DNA from: Saprospiraceae bacterium | GTDB taxonomy: Bacteria > Bacteroidota > Bacteroidia > Chitinophagales > Saprospiraceae | Assembly: GCA_016714085.1 (NCBI GenBank) | Contig: JADJNW010000018.1 | Location: 62,001 to 126,000, forward strand | Length of the DNA stretch: 64,000 nucleotides | Direction of reading: 5' to 3' | Part shown: piece after piece, positions 26,032 through 33,974 of the stretch | Numbering within the stretch: the stretch's first letter is position 1 | How the letters are laid out: each line of letters opens with the position of its first letter | Notes under the pieces: model-generated | Told to the model about the DNA's origin: nothing | The model's input: only the letters and a program-made list of their open reading frames with translations | Database searches by the model: none | Program-made: the position numbers and the translations under genes

Positions 26032-27615
26032 TTAGTTGTTGCTTACGCGCTCGGCATTTGATTTGGGTATTCGCGCAAATTGATTGTTTAAATTTTCTAA
26101 TATCATCTTCCAAAGATCTTCAAAGAGAATAATCTCCATAAAGAAAGATTGATTCCCAATTTCAAGTGCATGTTTCTGAAGATGTTTGAAATAATTTGCC
26201 GATTTTCGGGCTACAGCCTCTCTATGAAAGTTGTTCTTGGGAAGTGTTAAAAGCATTTTCATGAAATAGTAGGCTCGGATAGTGTCCGGCTTATGCAGAT
26301 AGCGACTGCAATATTGCTCAATTGATTCGATTTTGTCAAGAGTTTTACCCCATTTTTTTTGATTTATTAACAAAATAATTTGAATAATGAGTATTGTGAC
26401 GTTCATTCCGCGCTTATCCTTAGCTGAAATTTGGGTTTGATTGAGAAATTTACCAAGCCAAAACTTGGATGAACTATACCTTTCACCCTGGGTATCTATT
26501 TTCCCAATTTCATGTAAATAAAATAAATATGCTTCCAAAATCCTCCAATATTCCTGCTGATCGGGGGGAAGGAACTCAAATCTTTTGTGCTTGATACCAT
26601 GTAGAAATAGATCGTATGCCTTCTGGTAATGCTGCGTATGAAGGCCAAGAATAATATAAGCCTCCTGAAAACGATACCAATTATAAGTACCTTCTTTGAG
26701 AAATTTGGGTTTCTTAGCAATGAGGCTCGCAAAATCCTTTTCATTTGTCTGTCGCAATTGGATCAAGCACACTATTTTTTGATATTGAAATACTTGCAAA
26801 GGCATGCGTGCCACGAATTGCTTGAGCTCGAAGGATTCGATTGCCTTATCACAAATTTCAAGCACCAATGAATAATCGTGCACAGCAGTGGATGCAATGA
26901 GCTTCAGCAAAGAACTATAAAAAAGGAGATCATGTGTATCATACTTTTCAAGCGCAGGCATAAGCTCTTGATAAAAAACTTCTGCTTGTTGCCCGATTTG
27001 CTCCATACTTATTTTGCTATCTGCTTGCTGCATCATCAGCTCGGTATAGCTTTCTTCGGCATAGTTTTCTAAAGCATATAATTCAAAGTACTTGTTGTAC
27101 AGGGTTTTATAAAGATTATACTCTTTTTTTGCGGCAAGCATTGCGCCATAATGTACTCTAAGGGTTTTGGCAATGTCCATGCATAAATGTGTGAATTCAT
27201 ATTTTTCTGCCTGGCTCAGAATCTTTTTTGCAAGATCAACACCAGCTTCCCGAGCATTTTCTCCGAAAAGTATTTTTACAGCCGCCCAATTTTTATGACA
27301 TTCCTGATAAGCTCGTTGCCGAGTTGTATAAGATGGTTTTTTCAAATCAATAAAAAAGAGTGCATTGGTAAGCCGGTGGAGGAGCTTGGCTTTTAGCTTT
27401 CTATAGTTGGAGTCCGCTTGTTCTGTATTGAAAATAGCACGGGCAGCATCTTCATCTGTTTGAAATAGACCTTGATTAATGCCTTCGTATAAAGTATTTA
27501 ATTTCGATTCTTTCGCAAAAGGAAGCGCTATGACTCCGACTGCCCGGAGTTTATTTCGATTAATAATATAAATCAATTCTTTCAGCGCCTGCATATCCGT
27601 GCTGTTTGAGTGCAT
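26032..27615 (-). CDS. Large all-alpha (TPR-like) protein of unknown function
   Basis: 527 aa, no signal peptide or membrane segment, so predicted cytoplasmic. The sequence is helix-rich throughout, with paired helices spaced like TPR/HAT repeats (for example AAVKILFGENAREAGVDLAK, LVLEICDKAIESFELKQF, QEAYIILGLHTQHYQKAYDL, NVTILIIQIILLINQKKWGK). The N-terminal part holds KELIYIINRNKLRAVGVIAL followed by LYEGINQGLFQTDEDAARAI. To my recollection similar proteins occur as paralogues in Saprospiraceae without an assigned role. ATG 27615 was kept; ATG 27594 (MQALKELIYI) is an equally good start. A 30-codon gene lies downstream on the same strand. TPR-type architecture suggests peptide or protein binding, but nothing proves it. 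Confidence 0.75.
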   Translation of the reverse strand: MHSNSTDMQALKELIYIINRNKLRAVGVIALPFAKESKLNTLYEGINQGLFQTDEDAARAIFNTEQADSNYRKLKAKLLHRLTNALFFIDLKKPSYTTRQRAYQECHKNWAAVKILFGENAREAGVDLAKKILSQAEKYEFTHLCMDIAKTLRVHYGAMLAAKKEYNLYKTLYNKYFELYALENYAEESYTELMMQQADSKISMEQIGQQAEVFYQELMPALEKYDTHDLLFYSSLLKLIASTAVHDYSLVLEICDKAIESFELKQFVARMPLQVFQYQKIVCLIQLRQTNEKDFASLIAKKPKFLKEGTYNWYRFQEAYIILGLHTQHYQKAYDLFLHGIKHKRFEFLPPDQQEYWRILEAYLFYLHEIGKIDTQGERYSSSKFWLGKFLNQTQISAKDKRGMNVTILIIQIILLINQKKWGKTLDKIESIEQYCSRYLHKPDTIRAYYFMKMLLTLPKNNFHREAVARKSANYFKHLQKHALEIGNQSFFMEIILFEDLWKMILENLNNQFARIPKSNAERVSNN

Positions 27616-27808
27616 AGCAGCTAGAACTCACATGACTATGGCACAATGACTTATTTATTTTTTATAATAAAACTGTAATCACTGACAGCTTCTTGAGCTA
27701 ATTTATAAAAATATATTTAAACTTTATAAAAAAAGGTGACAAACCGAGCCTTTTTCGGCCTGAACTTCATAATAATGGTGTTGAAATTAATATTTTATAA
27801 AAAACTAT

Positions 27809-27831
27809 ATAATGAAATTATATTTCATTAT
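27809..27831. repeat. AT-rich perfect palindrome upstream of the helical-repeat gene
   Basis: ATAATGAAAT (27809-27818), a 3-base spacer, and its exact complement (27822-27831) lie in the 289-base gap between the helical-repeat gene (start 27615) and the DUF4159 gene (stop 27905). It could be an operator or a weak hairpin after the DUF4159 gene. The rest of this gap is AT-rich with no gene. Confidence 0.35.
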
Positions 27832-27904
27832 CAGCTTATATAAAGCATCCATTAGACAAACGAAAGATAAAAAATCTTATCTTAAATAGAGATTTTTTTA
27901 ATAA

Positions 27905-28561
27905 CTACTGAATAAACGCAAATTGCACAATATTGGCACCCATCTCCAGGGAGATGCGCCGGATAGCCTCAGGATCGTTGTGTACTTCCTGCGATTCCCA
28001 GCCATCGCTGATATTCGTTTCGTAAGTGAAAATACAGACAACTCTGCCCTCGTGCAGGATAGCAAAGGTTTGTGGCGGTTTTTGATCGTGTTCGTGCGTT
28101 TTCGGAATACCGTTTTTAAAATTGAATTTTTGATGAAAAACAGGATGCTCGTAAGGCAATTCGACGAGTTCTTTCTCGGGGAAGACTTTTTTAATCGCTA
28201 AACGGAAATATTTATCCATGCCATAATCATCGTCCACATAGAGAAAACCGCCTCCAATCAAGTAATTGCGCAGGTTTTCAGCCTCAGCATCAGATAAAAC
28301 TATATTGCCGTGACCTGTCATAAATAAAAATGGATAATTAAATATCTCGGCGCTCCCCACTTCTACGGTCGCATAATTCTGGTCAAAATTCATATTTAAT
28401 TGCTCGTTGCAAAAATTGGTGAGATTTTGCAGGGCATCCACCACCGCATACCAGTCGCCTCCGCCATTGTATTTGAGCAATGCGAGTTTGAGACTGCGTT
28501 GGGCAATAGCATTGGAGCTTACAAGTAGAACTGCTAAGAATATCCAGGTTATTTTTTTCAT
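27905..28561 (-). CDS. DUF4159 domain-containing exported protein
   Basis: 218 aa with signal peptide (MKKITWIFLAVLLVSSNAIA). The mature protein matches the DUF4159 pattern: LALLKYNGGGDWYAVVDALQ, PFLFMTGHGNIVLSDAEAEN, LRNYLIGGGFLYVDDDYGMD, KKVFPEKELVELPYEHPVFH and a late YETNISDGWE. DUF4159 proteins have a flavodoxin/glutamine-amidotransferase-like fold and usually sit near MoxR/DUF58 or TldD gene clusters, which are not seen here. No enzymatic role is established. It is separated from the CorA gene upstream by 81 bases containing a palindromic element. Confidence 0.85.
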   Translation of the reverse strand: MKKITWIFLAVLLVSSNAIAQRSLKLALLKYNGGGDWYAVVDALQNLTNFCNEQLNMNFDQNYATVEVGSAEIFNYPFLFMTGHGNIVLSDAEAENLRNYLIGGGFLYVDDDYGMDKYFRLAIKKVFPEKELVELPYEHPVFHQKFNFKNGIPKTHEHDQKPPQTFAILHEGRVVCIFTYETNISDGWESQEVHNDPEAIRRISLEMGANIVQFAFIQ

Positions 28562-28587
28562 TACAAATATTTTTAATGTTTTAACTC

Positions 28588-28627
28588 CGCCGACTGCCAG
28601 CCTGCCTGTCCGGTAGGTGAGTCGGCG
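28588..28627. repeat. REP-like palindromic element between corA-like and DUF4159 genes
   Basis: CGCCGACT (28588-28595) and AGTCGGCG (28620-28627) form a perfect outer stem around a nested CCTGCC...GGTAGG arm. GC-rich palindromes containing CCTGCCTGTCCGGTAGG are, to my memory, dispersed in many Bacteroidota genomes. There is no T-run on either side. It could be a transcription-attenuating hairpin or a mobile REP-type element. Confidence 0.45.
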
Positions 28628-28642
28628 CTACTATAACGTTTT

Positions 28643-29596
28643 TCAAAGCCATTTCTTTTGGCGAAAATAAAGCAAAGTAATCAAAGATGACAAAACCATG
28701 AGCGAAATTGCAAAGGGGTAGCCGTATTTCCAATTCAACTCCGGCATAATAGCAAAATTCATCCCATACAAACTAGCGATGAGCGTTGGGGGCATGATTA
28801 CAACGGTCATCACCGTAAAGATTTTAACGATTTTGTTTTGCTCGATGTCAATCAAACCCAGGAACGTATTTTGCAAATATTCCAAACGTTCAAAGTTAAA
28901 GGAGGTATGTCCAAGTAAAGAGTCGGCGTCTTTCATTAAGACCCGGATTTTTTCGTATTCATCTTTTGGGAAATAATCGCTTTTTAAAATACTGGAAAAC
29001 AGGCGTTTAAGTTCACTCGTACTTTCTCGGAAAAGGATAGTCAATTCCTGAAAATTATAAATTTCAATCAACACATCCTCGTCGGTTCTTTTTTCCAGGG
29101 CGAGATTTTTACCAACTGCGTAAATCTTTTTTGAGAGCTCTTCCAGAAAGTCTGCTTCAATATCGATGCGGGTTTCAAACATAAACAGGAAAATATTATA
29201 GCCCGATAGGCGCGTCCGGCGGCTGTTACGTATAATGCGTTTTACTTCCTCAAAAGAGCGGAGCGGAATATTGCGTTGGGTGATCAAACGTTGATCTTTG
29301 AGGATGAACGACACAGGATCAGGAGCATAGGTATCATCTTCCTTTTTGTAAATATAACTTAAATTAGCATTTATTTCTTGCTCATTTTCAAAATATTTGG
29401 AGCTACTTTCGATTTCCTCTGCCTCTTGCCGCGTGAATAACTCGATTCCCAATTTGCTTTCTACAAAGGCTTTTTCTTCTTCCTGAGGATTGTACAAATC
29501 GAGCCAGATAATATCTTTTGCCGAGATTTCTGCCAATTTTTGCAAATCGGTTGCAGTCAGAATCTCGCTCTTGGATTGATAAAAACAGGTCAGCAT
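28643..29596 (-). CDS. CorA-family magnesium/cobalt transporter
   Basis: 317 aa from the ATG at 29596 (MLTCFYQSKSEILTATDLQK). The open frame extends to 29740 but only into the coding region of the upstream MFS gene, so the shorter start is right. A long acidic/helical cytoplasmic domain is followed by two C-terminal transmembrane helices. The diagnostic YGMNF loop motif lies after the first (MTVVIMPPTLIASLYGMNF), and a basic tail KKWL closes the protein. CorA proteins form pentameric Mg2+ channels in the inner membrane. The gene follows the MFS transporter by 23 bases and is probably co-transcribed with it. Confidence 0.9.
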   Translation of the reverse strand: MLTCFYQSKSEILTATDLQKLAEISAKDIIWLDLYNPQEEEKAFVESKLGIELFTRQEAEEIESSSKYFENEQEINANLSYIYKKEDDTYAPDPVSFILKDQRLITQRNIPLRSFEEVKRIIRNSRRTRLSGYNIFLFMFETRIDIEADFLEELSKKIYAVGKNLALEKRTDEDVLIEIYNFQELTILFRESTSELKRLFSSILKSDYFPKDEYEKIRVLMKDADSLLGHTSFNFERLEYLQNTFLGLIDIEQNKIVKIFTVMTVVIMPPTLIASLYGMNFAIMPELNWKYGYPFAISLMVLSSLITLLYFRQKKWL

Positions 29597-29619
29597 TTTT
29601 TGGGGTAAAATAGGAAAAT

Positions 29620-30819
29620 CTATTCGTTTGATAGGCGTGCAGCGTGTTGTGAATTTGTAAATAAAGAAAAATATAGCATTAACAAAGCTGTACCGAAAGC
29701 TGTCAAAGCAAAAGTTGCCGTAGGATTCACCCATTCCCAAATGATGCCAGCCAATACACTCGCGCCTATTGTTATCAGGCTTTTGAAAGCCTCATAAGTG
29801 CCGATGGCAGTAGCGGTTTCGGATGTAGGAATGAGGTTGCTGATCCAAGCTTTGGCAATACCTTCTGTTGCTGCGGCGTACAAGCCGTAAAATCCCATTA
29901 AGAACCAGAAAATCAATGAATTGTGATTCAATGCCATGCCTGTGTAAACAATTGTGAAAACGAATAATCCCAGGATAAACATTTTTTTTAGCCCTATTCG
30001 ATCGCCAATAATTCCCAAAGGATAAGCGGAAAGAGCATATATCGCATTATAAAAAATATAAGCCATCAACATTTGACTATCACTAAATCCATTGAACTTC
30101 AGCATGAGCAGCAGGAATACATCGGAACTATTGAACAAAGCAAAAGCAAGCAATCCAATAAGTAATCTTCGATATTCCAATGCACTTTGAAAAGGATATT
30201 TTAAAAAGGCTGAAAAAGAGCTCATTACATATTTGATTTTTATATCAACTTTTGGTTCTTTTAGTAAAAAAGTAATACCAACCGCTGCCAACCCTGGAAT
30301 AAACGCTAACAAAAATAAGGTTTGATACGCACCAGTGAAAAATTGTAAAAACAATAATGCAAACAACGGCCCTAGAAATGCGCCAATTGTATCCATCGAA
30401 CGGTGAAATCCAAAAACCCTGCCTTTATGTTCGGGCATTGTGTAGGAAGACAATAGCGCGTCGCGTGCGCCAGTACGCAACCCCTTGCCGATGCGATCCA
30501 TTGTGCGTGCTGCGAAAATCCACAAGGGGAAGGTGAAAATTGCCATCATGGGTTTTGAAATCGCGCTCAGTCCATAACCCCAGCGTACAAAGGGAACGCG
30601 TATTTTCCAATCATCTGAAAGACGTCCAAAATAACCTTTACTCAATCCTGCTATTGCTTCAGCGAGACCCTCCAAAAGCCCTATCAATGCTACTGAAAAT
30701 CCGATTTGTTGAAGGTAAATTGGCATAATAGGGTAGAGCATCTCACTGGCAAAATCGGTGCATAAACTGACCCACGAAAGAATCCAGACAGAACGATTAA
30801 TTACACGCTTGGTAGTCAT
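29620..30819 (-). CDS. Major facilitator superfamily transporter
   Basis: 399 aa inner-membrane protein with about twelve hydrophobic helices and cytoplasmic loop motif GYFGRLSDDWKIRVPFVRWG between helices 2 and 3. FAARTMDRIGKGLRTGARDALLSS and GRVFGFHRSMDTIGAFLGPL are typical of the MFS subgroup related to tetracycline/fosmidomycin-type exporters. Substrate unknown. A TAACTTTG -7 box lies just upstream on the - strand. Although next to the polysaccharide locus, it is divergent from it, so participation in glycan use is not shown. Confidence 0.88.
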   Translation of the reverse strand: MTTKRVINRSVWILSWVSLCTDFASEMLYPIMPIYLQQIGFSVALIGLLEGLAEAIAGLSKGYFGRLSDDWKIRVPFVRWGYGLSAISKPMMAIFTFPLWIFAARTMDRIGKGLRTGARDALLSSYTMPEHKGRVFGFHRSMDTIGAFLGPLFALLFLQFFTGAYQTLFLLAFIPGLAAVGITFLLKEPKVDIKIKYVMSSFSAFLKYPFQSALEYRRLLIGLLAFALFNSSDVFLLLMLKFNGFSDSQMLMAYIFYNAIYALSAYPLGIIGDRIGLKKMFILGLFVFTIVYTGMALNHNSLIFWFLMGFYGLYAAATEGIAKAWISNLIPTSETATAIGTYEAFKSLITIGASVLAGIIWEWVNPTATFALTAFGTALLMLYFSLFTNSQHAARLSNE

Positions 30820-30837
30820 TGAAAGTCATTCAGATAA

Positions 30838-30845
30838 CAAAGTTA
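30838..30845 (-). promoter_or_regulatory. Possible -7 box for the MFS/CorA operon
   Basis: The complement of 30838-30845 reads TAACTTTG, an exact match to TAnnTTTG. Transcription would begin about 13 bases ahead of the MFS ATG at 30819. No convincing TTG box lies at the expected distance. Confidence 0.3.
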
Positions 30846-30899
30846 GCAATAACAAAGGCCTCCAGTTGGCTTCTCATAGAATATCTCAAAAGAATGTTT

Positions 30900-30907
30900 T
30901 AAGTTTG
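30900..30907 (+). promoter_or_regulatory. Possible -7 box for the PUL regulator gene
   Basis: TAAGTTTG exactly fits the Bacteroidota -7 consensus TAnnTTTG, 26 bases ahead of the TTG start codon at 30933. A -33 TTG at the ideal distance is not seen. If correct, the leader is very short, which supports a start close to 30933. Confidence 0.35.
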
Positions 30908-30932
30908 TCTGCTATAGAAAAAATGGATTACC

Positions 30933-33734
30933 TTGATTTTGAAAAATCAAACTTTACTTTATTATATCTTCATACTTTTGTCATGCTTTTACCAATCGGC
31001 GCTTGCTCAAGAGACGCCGCGGGTTATTAATTTTACAAAAGATCAATATCAAGCTTATAATCAAAACTGGTCTATTGCGCAATCCCCCGATTTATCTATG
31101 TTTTTTGGCAATTCCGCTGGATTATTAGAGTTCGATGGCTCTAAATGGCATACTTTTACCTTGCCAAATCGACAAGTGGTTCGCTCGGTTGCTTGCGATA
31201 GCGAAGGGAGAATTTTTACCGGCGCATTTGGCGAAGTTGGGTATTGGCGACGAGATAGTATTGGGGAATTGACTTATCAATCATTGACAAACTTGATCAA
31301 TAACGATATTTTCTATCGAGAGGAAATATGGCATATTTTGCCCTTGGAGCAATTGGTACTCTTTCAATCTTTTTCTAAAGTTTATTTGTATGATTATCAG
31401 GAGATTCGGCAGATCCAACCGCCAGGAAATATTATGTACGCCCATCGAGCAGGCGATCGATTGATATTGCCTGTGATACGGCAAGGATTATTTGAATTGC
31501 GTGGCAATAATGGCTTTGAATTTCTGCCTGGTACAGAATCGCTGGCAGATCAAACCGTTGTTTTTATTCTTTCAAATGGGAATGATAAGCTCTTAGTAGG
31601 CACATCTAATGATGGTATTTTTGAATATGATAATGGACGATTATTACCCTGGAATAAAACTTTACAATCACAACTGATTAAAAATCAATTAAATAAAGGC
31701 ATTCGATTATCTAATGGCGATATTGCTTTGGGGACGATTCTTAATGGAGTGTTTATCGTAAATAAGAAAGGAGTAGTTCAATATCATATCAATCAAAAAA
31801 ATGGACTGCAAAACAATACTGTCTTGGCGCTTTTTGAAGATGCTGCTAAAAACTTGTGGGTAGGCTTGGATAAAGGCGTTGATTTAGTAGAAATGAGTAG
31901 CCCCATCGTTTTTTTTAATGATAAAAGTGGGACTGTTGGTTCGGTGTATGCTGCTGCTATTTATGAAGGCAATATTTATATAGGGTCTAATCAAGGAGTG
32001 TTTGTAAAACCTTGGCCACAACAAGAGCAAGAGGCTGATTTACAGTTGATTAATGGCACACAAGGTCAAGTATGGGAGTTGAAAGTATTTGATGGGCAAC
32101 TGTTATTAGGACATAATAATGGTACATTTTTGCTTAAGAGCAGCAAGATTCAGCAGATTTCGGAAGTCACCGGCGGTTGGGTCACGATCTCACATCCTCA
32201 AAAACGCAATATTCTGTTGCAAGGAACATACACCGGACTTATTGTTTTGAAAAAGGGTGCTGACGGGCGCTGGCAATTTTCGCATCGGGTCGAAGGATTT
32301 ACGGAATCTATCAAAAAAATGGTCTTTGATGCTAAAGGTAATCTTTGGATAGTAAACCCTCATCGCGGCATCCATCGCATTCAAATGGATGATTCGCTTC
32401 GAAGAATTACCTCTTTAACTCGTTTTACGACAAAAGATGGCTTGCCTTCAGAGTTTAAAATAGATGTAGATGTTATTGAAAATCAATTGGTTGTAAAATC
32501 TAATTCTGATTTTTTGACTTTTGATGAATCTTCTAATAGATTTATCTTTTTAGATTCCATTGTCAATAAGCCCCTACCAAAAGACCATTCCACCATCAAA
32601 AACGGGCGAGATAACGATTGGTTTCAGATCGCAGGGCAGCAATTGACTTATCATTTTGGACAAGAACAAGTTGCTTTTAGTCTCCCTTTAGCGCCTGATT
32701 ATGAAAGCATTATACCCATAGATAGCAATAATTATCTTTTTGGATTGGACGATGGGTATGCTATTTTTTCACCCAAACAACTGATTTCTGATGCTGATGG
32801 AAGAGAATTTTTCCCCAGAGTTGCGATCAAAACCATTCTTTCTTTCAATCGAAAAAAGCATACAAACCATCTGATTACCAATGAATTACTTTCATTGGGC
32901 GCAAATGAGAACAGCATTCGTTTCACTTTTGCACAGCCTTATTTTACACGCACGCCTGAATATAGTTATCTTTTAGAAGGGTTTGATGAGCGTTGGTCTA
33001 ATTGGCAACAACTTCCTGAAAAAGAGTTTAATCGCTTACCACCAGGAGATTATGTATTTAAAATACGTTCTAATCTTTCCCCTGAGATCACTCAGTTTAA
33101 TTTTCGCATTCAGAGGCATTGGTATCAAAGTTGGTGGGCAACTACTTCGTACTTAATACTTTTTTTAGCAGGTGCTTGGATGATTGAACGTTGGAATCAG
33201 CATCGCCTTGAAAAACAGCGTATTCACTTAGAACAGGAGAAAGAAAAACAATTGGAAGAGCAACGAATTAAAGCGTCCAATGAGCGATTACAAATAGACG
33301 TAATCAGTAAAAGCAAGGAATTGGCTAATTCTACGATGAGTTTGATTCAAAAAAACGAGATTTTATTAAAAATTAAGGATGAAATTCAAGCGATCAAAGC
33401 ATCGGCTGATGGTCATTTCCCAAATAAACATTATCAACGATTGCTTCATTTGATTGATGTTAATATTTCTTCCGACCATGATTGGCAAGTGTTTGAAACC
33501 AATTTTAATCAAGTACATGAACAGTTTTTTAAAAAATTAAAATCAACATTTCCAGACCTGACGCCCGGCGACCTCAAACTTGCTGCCTATCTCAAAATGA
33601 ATCTTTCCTCTAAAGAAATTGCACCTTTGCTTAATATTTCCATTCGCAGCGTAGAAAATAAGCGTTATCGCCTCCGCAAAAAGCTTAATCTTCAGGAAGA
33701 AGACAATCTCACCGAATTTATGCTTCAATATTGA
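30933..33734 (+). CDS. Propeller/Y_Y_Y/LuxR-type transmembrane transcriptional regulator
   Basis: 933 aa. Signal peptide (LLYYIFILLSCFYQSALAQ), then a large periplasmic beta-propeller with Reg_prop-like blades (KLLVGTSNDGIFEYDN, NLWVGLDKGVDLVE), a Y_Y_Y sandwich domain (YSYLLEGFDERWSNWQQLPE), one membrane helix (TTSYLILFLAGAWMIERW), a cytoplasmic coiled coil and a C-terminal LuxR-like helix-turn-helix (LTPGDLKLAAYLKMNLSSKE ... SVENKRYRLRKKLNL). It lacks a histidine kinase, so it appears to be a one-component sensor-regulator. No ATG is in frame; TTG 30933 is the likely start, and an out-of-frame ATG lies at 30923. It is the first gene of the polysaccharide locus and probably senses its glycan. 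Confidence 0.85.
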   Translation: MILKNQTLLYYIFILLSCFYQSALAQETPRVINFTKDQYQAYNQNWSIAQSPDLSMFFGNSAGLLEFDGSKWHTFTLPNRQVVRSVACDSEGRIFTGAFGEVGYWRRDSIGELTYQSLTNLINNDIFYREEIWHILPLEQLVLFQSFSKVYLYDYQEIRQIQPPGNIMYAHRAGDRLILPVIRQGLFELRGNNGFEFLPGTESLADQTVVFILSNGNDKLLVGTSNDGIFEYDNGRLLPWNKTLQSQLIKNQLNKGIRLSNGDIALGTILNGVFIVNKKGVVQYHINQKNGLQNNTVLALFEDAAKNLWVGLDKGVDLVEMSSPIVFFNDKSGTVGSVYAAAIYEGNIYIGSNQGVFVKPWPQQEQEADLQLINGTQGQVWELKVFDGQLLLGHNNGTFLLKSSKIQQISEVTGGWVTISHPQKRNILLQGTYTGLIVLKKGADGRWQFSHRVEGFTESIKKMVFDAKGNLWIVNPHRGIHRIQMDDSLRRITSLTRFTTKDGLPSEFKIDVDVIENQLVVKSNSDFLTFDESSNRFIFLDSIVNKPLPKDHSTIKNGRDNDWFQIAGQQLTYHFGQEQVAFSLPLAPDYESIIPIDSNNYLFGLDDGYAIFSPKQLISDADGREFFPRVAIKTILSFNRKKHTNHLITNELLSLGANENSIRFTFAQPYFTRTPEYSYLLEGFDERWSNWQQLPEKEFNRLPPGDYVFKIRSNLSPEITQFNFRIQRHWYQSWWATTSYLILFLAGAWMIERWNQHRLEKQRIHLEQEKEKQLEEQRIKASNERLQIDVISKSKELANSTMSLIQKNEILLKIKDEIQAIKASADGHFPNKHYQRLLHLIDVNISSDHDWQVFETNFNQVHEQFFKKLKSTFPDLTPGDLKLAAYLKMNLSSKEIAPLLNISIRSVENKRYRLRKKLNLQEEDNLTEFMLQY

Positions 33735-33974
33735 GTCGTGGCGTATGCCAATTTTTTACATTCTCACTATATTTCATTGTTTACTAATTATATACGATTG
33801 GGATTAAACCTAAATTAAAGTTTTTGGTGAGGTGATTTTTGTCAATGAAGTAGTAAAGATGAGGCTTTTAATTTTAAAAAACCTTATATTTTGACTAATT
33901 TTATATGGTTCTGGAAATGCAAGAAAAAATTTAATTGCAAAAACGGAGAGGCTATCTCTGTAAGAAGTAATGGT

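Noticed and set aside
29597..29740. 48-codon N-terminal extension of the CorA-type gene
   Set aside because: It lies within the coding end of the MFS gene and lacks CorA-like sequence; ATG 29596 fits family length.
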